Notes under the pieces: model-generated
Told to the model about the DNA's origin: nothing
The model's database searches: none
The model's input: only the letters and a program-made list of their open reading frames with translations
Program-made: the position numbers and the translations under genes
Part shown: piece by piece, positions 51,831-60,019 of the stretch
Position numbering within the stretch: position 1 is the stretch's first letter
Layout of the letters: each line of letters opens with the position of its first letter
From: Thermotogae bacterium
Lineage (GTDB): Bacteria > Thermotogota > Thermotogae > Petrotogales > Petrotogaceae
Assembly: GCA_024233675.1 (NCBI GenBank)
Contig: JACKPH010000003.1
Location: 220,188-284,187, forward strand
Direction: 5' to 3'
DNA length: 64,000 bases

Positions 51831-54438
51831 AGCCTTTTACAGAGCCCTGAGTCATACCTCCGACAATCCAGTCCTGCATACTTAGGAAAAGAATAACCAT
51901 AGGCACTGCTCCGATTAATGCTGCTGCAGTAAAAAGTCCCCATTCAGTTTCAAAAGGACCGTTTGCATTACTAAACTGCTGAAGTCCTACAGCATATGTA
52001 AAATTTTGTTCACTCTGTAAAATTATTCTTGCGAGAACAAATTCATTAAAATTACTCATAAAAGAAAGAATTATTACAACAGCTATAATCGGAAGCGACA
52101 AAGGAAAAACAATCATCCAGAATGTCTGGAAACGTGTTGCTCCGTCAATCATAGCAGCTTCTTCAAGTGTATCCGGTATTGTATCGTAATAACCTTTGAA
52201 AAGCCACATATTATAAGCTATACCGCCAAGATATATGAATATAATACCTCCGAGTTTATCAAGTCCTATAAAAGGTACATAAGTACCTATAAATTTAAGA
52301 AGTCCGTACATTGCCACCATGTACATTATAGCAGGGAACATCTGAATAAGCATTAAAAATAAAAGTCCCTGTTTTCTTCCCCTGAATCTCATTCTTGAAA
52401 ATGGATATGCCGCTATCGAAGTTATAAAAACTGTTATGACAGATGATACTATTGCTATTATTAAAGAATTAAGTATCCATCTTACAAAAGGTTTTCTTAT
52501 TTTTTTAGTCCAGTTTTCATCAAAATTGTAAAGATCTTTATCTATTTTTCTGAGATCTCTTTTTAATGATCCGTATTTCGTATTATCAGACATATCTGAA
52601 ACTATTCTTGACGCCCTTGCCAAATCAGCTTTTGCACTGTTATAATTTTTATCGTATAAATCTTCCATATTTTCTATTATTGTTATAGCAGCTACATTTG
52701 TTCCTAAATTAAGTTTTAAAAGGTCATCTTTATTTGCCTCATATTTATCGAGTTCGTTTATAAGATTACCCATAAGTGTTTCCATTTTTTGTCTTCCTGA
52801 ATCATATTTTGCTTTTGATTCAACAAGGTCATAATACCATTCCATAAGGAAATATCTTTTTAGCTCCGGAGAAAATCCGCTGTAGTACTTTGAACTCATA
52901 AAAAGAGAATAGTAATAAGCTTCATCTACATTATTTATAGGATTTTCCGTAAAGCTTTTTACAAAAACAAGTTTTGAGAAATTTTCCGACTCCTGTATAT
53001 TTTCATAATCCGAATTTTCACTTACCATATTCTGAAGTTCAGACTGAGCATTTTTAAGTGATTCTTCAAGTGATTCTGTATCTTTATCAGCTTTTGCTAT
53101 TTTTTCATAAACATCTACATACTGTTCTGAAAGCAGATTTATATCATTTGCAGTAATTTCAAGTTTTAAAATTACACTGTCTAAAGCCTGATAAGACGAT
53201 GCAAATTCATCTTTTTCCTTATTTTTTATTATTGCATAAAAATTATCATACATATATTCAAAAGTTTCGGAATATATTTTTAATGTATCAGCAAGACCGT
53301 TATTTATAAAAATGTCTATACTCTGAATATTATCATAAGCCGGTTTAAGTTCTTTGGAAAGTACAGATAGTATCTGATAAATATTTTCATCATCAGGATC
53401 AAGTTTAAAAATCTGATTATCTTCATTACTTAATTTCTTTATTATGTTGTAAGCGGATATTACTCTTTCTTTCTGAGGAATATATATATCAGATATTGCC
53501 GAAAATTTATTATTAAGATCAGAAAGATTTTTATTAAGTGCTTCTTTTGTTTTATTTGTTTCCGTAATTTTATTATTAACTGTTTCTATAACGTTTTCAA
53601 CAGTACTTTTATTATCAAGAAACTGAGCATATTTTTCGGAAATACCCTGGGAAATAAATTCATCTAAAGAATTCATTTCATTTTCTATTTCTTTTGATAA
53701 ATCTCCCATTTCAAGAACTTTCTGACCTAAAACATCAGCATTAGGCTCTTCTCTCTTCCATTTATTGTATACTCTTATTTTCCATACAGTTGTCTTTAAA
53801 GGAAATGAAAATAAAACATCTCTTGTTTCACTGTAATACTCTGGAAAACTCTGTTCATAATTTTTTAATTCCGAAAATATTTCTGACCTTTTTGAAAGAA
53901 AATCAGAAATAAGTTTTTCAAGATTTCCGGTGTCTGTTTTTATACCGTTTTGTTCAAAAAAACTGTTTATTTTAGTGTAATCCTGAGCTATAATATCAGA
54001 ATCTTTTGTCCTTATAACATTAACGTCTGAGATTAATTCATTTATATAATTTTTATTAAAATTATCAAAAATATCGGTATAAATTTTTTCTATATCAATA
54101 AAAGCATTCGTTGAATCAGTTACATATTTTCTTAAATCAGAAGAAAGTTCATCTGATTTTTTTAATGCCTTTTCATATGTATAATCAGAATAATCTCCAA
54201 TGTAACTTGAAAGATCAGAAAAATCTTTTATAACTTCCGGAACATTTTGCTGGGGAAATAAAAGCTCCTGATAATTTCTAAGCGTTACCCTTGAAGAAAA
54301 AAGTTTCGGAGAAAATGCCGCATTATCTCTTCTTATAGAAGTTGCAACAACCCATACCAAAGGAAATAAAACTAAAATAGTAATTATTATAAGTATTATA
54401 TGTCTTAAAATGTAATTTTTCTTTACTATTCTGGCCAT
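51829..54438 (-). CDS. malG: Maltose-type ABC permease MalG with a giant extracytoplasmic insertion
   Basis: 869 aa; typical MalG is about 280-300. TM1 is at about 13-32; residues about 35-645 form a long, mostly helical coiled-coil insertion rich in Asp/Glu/Lys/Ser; the conserved permease core starts near 648 with five TMs and the EAA loop (TLEEAAMIDGATRFQTFWMIV). Long MalG proteins are, as I recall, known in Thermotogales. Overlaps malF by one base (TAATG). No MalK ATPase gene here. Confidence 0.9.
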   Translation of the reverse strand: MARIVKKNYILRHIILIIITILVLFPLVWVVATSIRRDNAAFSPKLFSSRVTLRNYQELLFPQQNVPEVIKDFSDLSSYIGDYSDYTYEKALKKSDELSSDLRKYVTDSTNAFIDIEKIYTDIFDNFNKNYINELISDVNVIRTKDSDIIAQDYTKINSFFEQNGIKTDTGNLEKLISDFLSKRSEIFSELKNYEQSFPEYYSETRDVLFSFPLKTTVWKIRVYNKWKREEPNADVLGQKVLEMGDLSKEIENEMNSLDEFISQGISEKYAQFLDNKSTVENVIETVNNKITETNKTKEALNKNLSDLNNKFSAISDIYIPQKERVISAYNIIKKLSNEDNQIFKLDPDDENIYQILSVLSKELKPAYDNIQSIDIFINNGLADTLKIYSETFEYMYDNFYAIIKNKEKDEFASSYQALDSVILKLEITANDINLLSEQYVDVYEKIAKADKDTESLEESLKNAQSELQNMVSENSDYENIQESENFSKLVFVKSFTENPINNVDEAYYYSLFMSSKYYSGFSPELKRYFLMEWYYDLVESKAKYDSGRQKMETLMGNLINELDKYEANKDDLLKLNLGTNVAAITIIENMEDLYDKNYNSAKADLARASRIVSDMSDNTKYGSLKRDLRKIDKDLYNFDENWTKKIRKPFVRWILNSLIIAIVSSVITVFITSIAAYPFSRMRFRGRKQGLLFLMLIQMFPAIMYMVAMYGLLKFIGTYVPFIGLDKLGGIIFIYLGGIAYNMWLFKGYYDTIPDTLEEAAMIDGATRFQTFWMIVFPLSLPIIAVVIILSFMSNFNEFVLARIILQSEQNFTYAVGLQQFSNANGPFETEWGLFTAAALIGAVPMVILFLSMQDWIVGGMTQGSVKG

Positions 54439-56186
54439 TATCTGTTCACCTCTTCAAAAGCACCTGATATTTTAAAGTTAACATAACTTATACCCGAAAC
54501 TATTATAAATATTATTATAGAAATAGCACTGGCAAATCCGAAATCCTGTCCTCTTCCGTCAAAAGCAAGTTTATAAGTATAAGAAATTAAAATATCAGTA
54601 GAACCTGCAGGAGTATTTGCACCCGGTATAGCCGGTCCGCCACCTGTAAGCAGATATATGTTTGTAAAATTATTAAAATTAAAAGCAAAACTCATAACAA
54701 GCAGTGGTGAAACAGCTATCATAAGTAAAGGCATAGTTATTTTTGAAAACTGTCTCCATGGCGAAGCACCATCTATTGAAGAAGCTTCATAAAGCTCATC
54801 CGGTATACTTTGAAGGGCTCCGAGAGTAACTGTCATCATATACGGAAAACCTAACCATGTGTTCAAAATAAGTACCGCAACTTTTGCCCAAAACGGATCA
54901 TTCATCCATTTTATAGGTGCTATTCCGAATGTTCCGAGGAAAAACTTATTAATTATACCGTAAGTTTCATTAAAAAATCCGTTTTTCCATACAAGAGCCG
55001 AAATAAAAGCAGGCACAGCCCACGGTATTATTAGAAGTGTTCTGTAAATTATTTTTCCTTTAAGATTTTTATCGTTTAAAACCAACGCCAGAACAAGCCC
55101 TATAATAAAAGTAAAAATAACACTTAAAAGAGCGTATAAAAATGTCCATATAAAAATTTTCAGAAAAGGTCCGGAAATTTTAGGATCATTTATGATTTTA
55201 TCGAACTGTGAAAATCCTACATTGTCTATATATCCTACAAGCCTTTTAAGATTTCCGTTAGTATCTATGTCATAAAAAGCACTGTCATTTTCTACAACTT
55301 CTCTGTTTGTAAGTTTGTTAACAACAACAGTCTTATATATTTTTCTTTCACCTTTACTTTCAGATTTAACAGATATATCGTATACTCTGTATGTTTCTGA
55401 AAAATTTCTGTATATATTTCTGCTTGAAAGTCTGAATTTCTTAGCCTGATAATTTATTTCAAGAGCTTTTATATATTTTTCTCTGAGTACAGAATTATAA
55501 TAAGCTGAATTAGATGCAACAGTAGGATCACCTATACCGTAAAAATACGAATATCTTTTTCCGTTCTGATCTTCTATAGAAACAATAAGTGCCTGTGATT
55601 CACTCATTTTGGTTTCTGATCTCATAACAGAATATGTGTTAGTGTTTATCGTAACGGTATCATTTTCTATTTTATACATTCTTGATTCTGCATTTGTAAG
55701 CTGTCCTTTTGAATTGTATTTTAATATTTCCGGTTTTTCGGTTAAATAGTAATCGTTTCCATTTTTAAGTAAAATAAGAAAATCTTCGGTAGGTTTAAAA
55801 TTATCATCATATTTGACAAAAACCTTAAAATTGAGTATATCTCCGTCTTCAGGTTCATAAAAATAACTCGGATCGTTAAGAAGTGTATTTATTGCTTCCT
55901 CTCTTGAAAAAAGATTTCCTGTTCCGTAATTTGTAAACGCTGTTTTAAATGTATAATACATAGGATAAATAGTTAATAAAAAAACAAAAAATAATGCCGG
56001 AAGAGTATATCTGTAAGGATAACCTTTCGGTGAAAACACGGCCCAGTCAGCTGCTATAACAAAAATTGCTATGATAGTACCCATCCCGTAATTTCCAAGA
56101 GAAAAAATTGTAAAAACAGCCCATATTAATGCTGCATTTATTAACCCTATGACAGACCATATTAAAAACTTTGTTAACCCTTTCAT
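54438..56186 (-). CDS. malF: Maltose-type ABC permease MalF with periplasmic insertion
   Basis: 582 aa. Three TMs in the first 95 residues, a periplasmic domain of about 240 residues (Tyr/Lys-rich, beta-like), then five TMs with EAA loop (DELYEASSIDGASPWRQFSKI). MalF proteins often have a P2 loop between TM3 and TM4, as here. Pairs with MalG. The intercistronic stem-loop at 56240-56264 separates it from malE. Confidence 0.92.
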   Translation of the reverse strand: MKGLTKFLIWSVIGLINAALIWAVFTIFSLGNYGMGTIIAIFVIAADWAVFSPKGYPYRYTLPALFFVFLLTIYPMYYTFKTAFTNYGTGNLFSREEAINTLLNDPSYFYEPEDGDILNFKVFVKYDDNFKPTEDFLILLKNGNDYYLTEKPEILKYNSKGQLTNAESRMYKIENDTVTINTNTYSVMRSETKMSESQALIVSIEDQNGKRYSYFYGIGDPTVASNSAYYNSVLREKYIKALEINYQAKKFRLSSRNIYRNFSETYRVYDISVKSESKGERKIYKTVVVNKLTNREVVENDSAFYDIDTNGNLKRLVGYIDNVGFSQFDKIINDPKISGPFLKIFIWTFLYALLSVIFTFIIGLVLALVLNDKNLKGKIIYRTLLIIPWAVPAFISALVWKNGFFNETYGIINKFFLGTFGIAPIKWMNDPFWAKVAVLILNTWLGFPYMMTVTLGALQSIPDELYEASSIDGASPWRQFSKITMPLLMIAVSPLLVMSFAFNFNNFTNIYLLTGGGPAIPGANTPAGSTDILISYTYKLAFDGRGQDFGFASAISIIIFIIVSGISYVNFKISGAFEEVNR

Positions 56187-56239
56187 AGTAGCCCTCCCTC
56201 AAAAACTTCTATGTCATATTTTGCTATTAATATAAATAT

Positions 56240-56264
56240 AGGAAGGGTAATTCATCCCCTTCCT
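56240..56264 (-). other. Intercistronic stem-loop between malE and malF
   Basis: Stem AGGAAGGG/CCCTTCCT with a nine-base loop, in the 96-base malE-malF gap, without a clear T-run. Such a hairpin can protect the upstream malE mRNA and raise its level relative to the permeases. Confidence 0.6.
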
Positions 56265-56282
56265 AATATTATAAAAATAAAA

Positions 56283-57482
56283 TTATTTTATTGCTTCTTT
56301 TATTTTTGAAACTGCATCATTTAATGCTTCAGCAGGAGATAACTGACCTGAATAAGCTAAGCTTAAAGCATCAGCCATAGGTGACCATACTGAACCCATT
56401 TCAGGAACGTTTGGCATTGGTTCTCCGCCTGCAGCACTTTTAACAAATTCGTCTACTATTTCCTGAGGTACAGGACCGCCTTTTGTTTTGATTAATTCAG
56501 TAACATCATTTCTTGAAGGTAGTCTAGGATCAGCAATATAGAAATTATATATACCGTCAGCTGTTGCAAGATAGTTTATAACAAATTCTTTTGCAAATGC
56601 TTTATTTGCAGATTTTGAATTTATCATTAAACCCTGTACACCAACAAAAGGTTTACCGTATTTTCCAGGAGCTAATTCTAATTCTGTAAGAGGTAATACT
56701 CCGAAATCAATACCTGCGTTAAGATAATCTGCTACAGCCCACGGACCGTTTATTATAGCTGCTGCTAATCCTTCTTTAAACATAGAATCTGCAGTATTTC
56801 CGTTTGCTCCCTGAGGAATTATACCTTCTTCATAAAGTGAAGTGATTAGTTTAAGTCCTTCTATAGCACCTTCATTGTTTAAACCTATATTGTTAACATC
56901 ATATCCTGTTTTTTTATCCCATGCAAATACATTTCCGCCCATACCTGCTAAGAAACCGTATGCATGATAAAAATTAGCTGCATCAAAAACAAAACCTAAT
57001 GTTTCATCTGTTGTATAATCTTTTGCAATTTCTTTTAATTCTGCAAATGTTGCAGGTGGTTCAGGAATATAATCTTTATTATATAATATAGCCAAAGCTT
57101 CTATTGCATAAGGAACTCCGTATAATTTTCCGTCAACTGTAAATGCATTAAGTCCTGATTCTGCAAATTTATCGGATTCTATTGCAGAAAATGGTATAGA
57201 TTCAACTAAACCGTTTTCAACGAGTTCTCCTACCCAGTCATGTGCACCGACAATAATATCCGGGCCTTCTCCGGCCTGTGCTGCTGTTAAATATTTTGAT
57301 TTTATATCACCGTAATTTACCATCTGTACATCAACAGTTATACCTGTATCTTTCGTAAACTGCTGTCCAATTTTCTTCATAAAATCAACCTGTTTTTCAG
57401 AAGACCATATTACAATGGTTGCTGAAAACACTGAAACAACTGAAAGCATCATCACAAGAGCTAATATTGCCCATTTTTTCAT
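56283..57482 (-). CDS. malE: Maltose/maltodextrin-binding protein MalE
   Basis: 399 aa. Signal peptide (MKKWAILALVMMLSVVSVFSA, no lipobox), then the solute-binding fold: IVIWSSEKQ, GPDIIVGAHDWVGELVENGLV, YGVPYAIEALAILYNKD, AAIINGPWAV, as in MalE. Binds maltose or maltodextrins in the periplasm for MalFG. A run of G (AAAGGGGGGC) before the ATG. LacI-type operator and promoter upstream. Confidence 0.94.
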   Translation of the reverse strand: MKKWAILALVMMLSVVSVFSATIVIWSSEKQVDFMKKIGQQFTKDTGITVDVQMVNYGDIKSKYLTAAQAGEGPDIIVGAHDWVGELVENGLVESIPFSAIESDKFAESGLNAFTVDGKLYGVPYAIEALAILYNKDYIPEPPATFAELKEIAKDYTTDETLGFVFDAANFYHAYGFLAGMGGNVFAWDKKTGYDVNNIGLNNEGAIEGLKLITSLYEEGIIPQGANGNTADSMFKEGLAAAIINGPWAVADYLNAGIDFGVLPLTELELAPGKYGKPFVGVQGLMINSKSANKAFAKEFVINYLATADGIYNFYIADPRLPSRNDVTELIKTKGGPVPQEIVDEFVKSAAGGEPMPNVPEMGSVWSPMADALSLAYSGQLSPAEALNDAVSKIKEAIK

Positions 57483-57518
57483 CTTTGTTGCCCCCCTTTT
57501 AAAGTTTATTTTTTAATG

Positions 57519-57543
57519 AAAACGTTTTGTCTAACTAATTATA
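57519..57543 (-). promoter_or_regulatory. malE promoter -10 with LacI-type operator
   Basis: On the minus strand, extended -10 TGATATAAT (TATAAT at 57543-57538) is followed by the palindrome AAAACGTTTT (57528-57519), a central-CG LacI-family operator core, placed just after the expected transcript start, where a repressor would block initiation. The -35 is weak. No LacI-family gene is in the window. Confidence 0.6.
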
Positions 57544-57623
57544 TCATACAATAATATATTTTCATCATTTATTTTCATTGTTTATAAATGAATAGAAGTA
57601 TTTTTCAGTAATTATAATCAATT

Positions 57624-57650
57624 AAAAGAAGAAATCTTCTTTTTTATTTT
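57624..57650 (-). terminator. Possible weak terminator after the carboxyltransferase gene
   Basis: Stem AAAAGAAG/CTTCTTTT with a four-base loop; T-richer on the plus strand, so its use on the minus strand is uncertain. Confidence 0.35.
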
Positions 57651-57690
57651 TGTATCCTGAAATTAGTCTTAAATATTTTAATTTATATCT

Positions 57691-59079
57691 TCATACGGGA
57701 TATATAACGGAATCATTATTTTCATAATCTTTTGCAATTTCAAAATCAACATTCAGACTTTTTCTGTATTTTTCTGTAAGATATTTCTTTCCTATTTCTC
57801 CGAATAAAATATATGTAAGAAGATCTTCCTGATTTTTTGCAAGCAGTCCGGCTTCTTTCTTTGCTTTTTTTACCTCCGGTTCAATACTGTCAGCAGGTCT
57901 TGTCTGTATTGGTTTTTCATCACCAAGTGCATTTTTCATAAGTGTTTCATCAACAGGAGCCGGTGATTTTCCGTAAAGTCCTTTCAGATAATTCTTAACT
58001 TCATTTGTTATCATTTTATATCTTTCACCCGTAAGAACATTTAACGTTGCCTGAACTCCTACAATCTGACTTGTCGGAGTAACAAGAGGCGGATAACCGA
58101 GGTCTTTTCTTACTTTAGGTACCTCAAGCATAACCTGATCTATCTTATCTTCCGCTTTCTGCTGTTTTAGCTGTGAATGGAGATTGGAAAGCATTCCACC
58201 TGGAATTTGTGACGAAAGAATTTTAGAATCTATTGAAACCATTTTCATATCGTTTTCACTGTGATTTTTTCTTATATTCCATAATTCTGCTGCAAGTTTT
58301 TCAAGGATTTTCTGATCAAGTCCGAGATCATATGAAAAATTAAAAGGTTCCACAGCAGGCTGTGATGTTCCGTTTGCAAAAGGCGAAATAGCAAGATCAA
58401 GATAATCAACTCCAGCTTCAATTGCTTTCTGATAGCTCATTGAAGCAAGTCCGCATGTGTTATGTGAATGTATTTCTACAGGTATATCAAATTTATTTTT
58501 TATTTCTTTTATTAATAAATATGCATCTTCCGGTTTTAAAAGTCCTGCCATATCTTTGACAGCAACAGAATCTATTCCTCTTTCAACAAGTTTTTTTATG
58601 TAGTCAATATAAAATTCATTATTATGGACAGGACTCACAGTGTAAGAAATTGCTGCCTGCACTTCCATTTTATTTTTTTTACATTCGGTAATGGATTTTT
58701 CAAGATTTCTTATATCGTTAAGCGCATCAAAAACCCTTACAATATCTACTCCGTGATTAGCCATTTTTCTTACAAAAAGTTCAACAACATCATCACTGTA
58801 ATGTCTGTATCCTACAAGATTCTGACCTCTTAAAAGCATCTGAATTTTTGTATTTTTAAGTTTTTTCCTTATTATATCAAGCCTTTCCCACGGATCTTCG
58901 TCAAGATATCTTATGCATGAATCATACGTTGCACCGCCCCATACTTCCATAGAATAAAATCCGACTTTATCAAAATCTTCCAAAAGATTCTCAAATTCAT
59001 TTGTTTTCATTCTTGTTGCAATAAGAGACTGCTGACCGTCTCTGAGTGTTGTATCAACTACCAGGGGTTTTTTATTCAT
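57691..59079 (-). CDS. Carboxyltransferase (pyruvate carboxylase subunit B / oxaloacetate decarboxylase alpha type)
   Basis: 462 aa. DRE-TIM barrel with VVDTTLRDGQQSL, EVWGGATYDSC, LLRGQNLVGY and KDMAGLLKP; metal-binding IHSHNTCGLAS. Followed by the helical PYC-OADA domain (QIPGGMLSNL...). It stops before any biotinyl (AMKM) domain, so biotin must be on another protein. May serve oxaloacetate decarboxylation or pyruvate carboxylation. GGAGGTG before the ATG. Monocistronic. Confidence 0.85.
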   Translation of the reverse strand: MNKKPLVVDTTLRDGQQSLIATRMKTNEFENLLEDFDKVGFYSMEVWGGATYDSCIRYLDEDPWERLDIIRKKLKNTKIQMLLRGQNLVGYRHYSDDVVELFVRKMANHGVDIVRVFDALNDIRNLEKSITECKKNKMEVQAAISYTVSPVHNNEFYIDYIKKLVERGIDSVAVKDMAGLLKPEDAYLLIKEIKNKFDIPVEIHSHNTCGLASMSYQKAIEAGVDYLDLAISPFANGTSQPAVEPFNFSYDLGLDQKILEKLAAELWNIRKNHSENDMKMVSIDSKILSSQIPGGMLSNLHSQLKQQKAEDKIDQVMLEVPKVRKDLGYPPLVTPTSQIVGVQATLNVLTGERYKMITNEVKNYLKGLYGKSPAPVDETLMKNALGDEKPIQTRPADSIEPEVKKAKKEAGLLAKNQEDLLTYILFGEIGKKYLTEKYRKSLNVDFEIAKDYENNDSVIYPV

Positions 59080-59317
59080 TTAAACACCTCCAAATTAAAT
59101 ATCGGCAAAATATAAATATAATGTTATATAATTAATGATAACAATAAAATTTTACAAAATCAAACTTAACTGAGTTAGAATAACCATGTATAAAGCTAAT
59201 AGTCACTATTTATCATTAACGAACAAATAATATGAAAGATTTTTCATTATATTTTTACCCTTATTTTAAACAATATATGTTATAATAACTTAAACTGAAT
59301 AGGGAGATTTGTTTAAT

Positions 59318-59407
59318 ATGAAAAGTTTTTTCAAACTTCTTTTGTTTTTTTTAATTGGTATTATTTTCGGAGCGGTTATTTTTTTCACAATGCCGATAAT
59401 ACTATAA
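59318..59407 (+). CDS. Orphan 29-residue single-TM peptide
   Basis: Plus-strand ORF in a 350-base gap: basic start (MKSFFKLL...), one hydrophobic helix with Gly (GIIFGAV), end MPIIL. AGGGAGA lies about ten bases upstream, TATAAT at 59281-59286 gives a promoter -10, and a hairpin terminator follows at once. All parts of a monocistronic gene are there. No known family; could be a membrane small protein or toxin-like peptide, though no antitoxin is seen. Confidence 0.55.
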   Translation: MKSFFKLLLFFLIGIIFGAVIFFTMPIIL

Positions 59408-59432
59408 AAATGCGCATAATGCGCATTTTTAT
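59407..59432. terminator. Bidirectional terminator (small ORF / queT)
   Basis: Stem AAAAATGCGCAT/ATGCGCATTTTT, between the plus-strand small ORF and convergent queT. Confidence 0.75.
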
Positions 59433-59878
59433 CAGAAATATTTTTTAAGTATATTTAATACCGGAATTCCTATAAGATATGTAACTACGGCTTCTCCTAT
59501 ACCTATCCACAATACGGAATAAAAATACGGAACTCCGTAAAGTGCCGAAACATAAAGAGAAACGCCGAAAGCATTTATTAATACCGGTGGGAGAGGTGCT
59601 AAAAATTTTTTTGGCATTTTCCAGGTTAAAAATGCTGCCAGAAGAGTAAGAAAACTTCCGAAATAAATATCCCATGGGCCGAGACCTGAGAATATATTTG
59701 ATAAGAAAACACCTATAAAAAGTCCGGGAATAAATACTGGACTGAGAAAAGGTAAAACAGTAAATGCCTCAGCAATTCTAAACTGAACAGGGCCTACGCT
59801 TATTGGCTGAAAAAGCAGGAACAAAGCTACATATAATGCTGCAACAACACCTGAATACGCAATCTTTTTTACTTTCAT
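59432..59878 (-). CDS. queT: QueT-family preQ1 transporter
   Basis: 148 aa with five to six hydrophobic segments and the family pattern GPVQFRIAEAFTVLPFL near residue 30. QueT proteins are ECF-type substrate-binding (S) components or stand-alone importers of queuosine precursors. A preQ1-I-like riboswitch precedes it, which supports the assignment. Shine-Dalgarno GGAGG seven bases before the ATG is the 3' strand of the riboswitch. Confidence 0.92.
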   Translation of the reverse strand: MKVKKIAYSGVVAALYVALFLLFQPISVGPVQFRIAEAFTVLPFLSPVFIPGLFIGVFLSNIFSGLGPWDIYFGSFLTLLAAFLTWKMPKKFLAPLPPVLINAFGVSLYVSALYGVPYFYSVLWIGIGEAVVTYLIGIPVLNILKKYF

Positions 59879-59885
59879 TTTAAAA

Positions 59886-59922
59886 CCTCCGTGTTTTTTT
59901 TAGCGGGAACTCCGACCGCCTG
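59886..59922 (-). promoter_or_regulatory. PreQ1-I riboswitch of queT, translational type
   Basis: Minus strand: stem GCGG/CCGC closes a loop UCGGAGUUC; an A-rich linker (eight A) follows, then CACGGAGG. The pattern GGUCGnAGU..CCC, A-rich linker, ..GG matches the Thermoanaerobacter preQ1-I aptamer in element order, with the 3' GG pairing to loop C. The 3' strand is the queT Shine-Dalgarno, so ligand binding would shut translation. Confidence 0.85.
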
Positions 59923-59980
59923 TAAATTTTACAAAATATATTAAAACAAATATAAGTTAAGATTATACGTTTATAATGTA

Positions 59981-60012
59981 AAAAAGGCACTTCATATGAA
60001 GTGCCTTTTTTC
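59981..60012 (-). terminator. Terminator of the secreted PPIase gene
   Basis: Perfect stem AAAAAGGCACTTCAT/ATGAAGTGCCTTTTT (no separate loop bases shown) just after the gene's stop. Confidence 0.85.
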
Positions 60013-60019
60013 GTAAATT

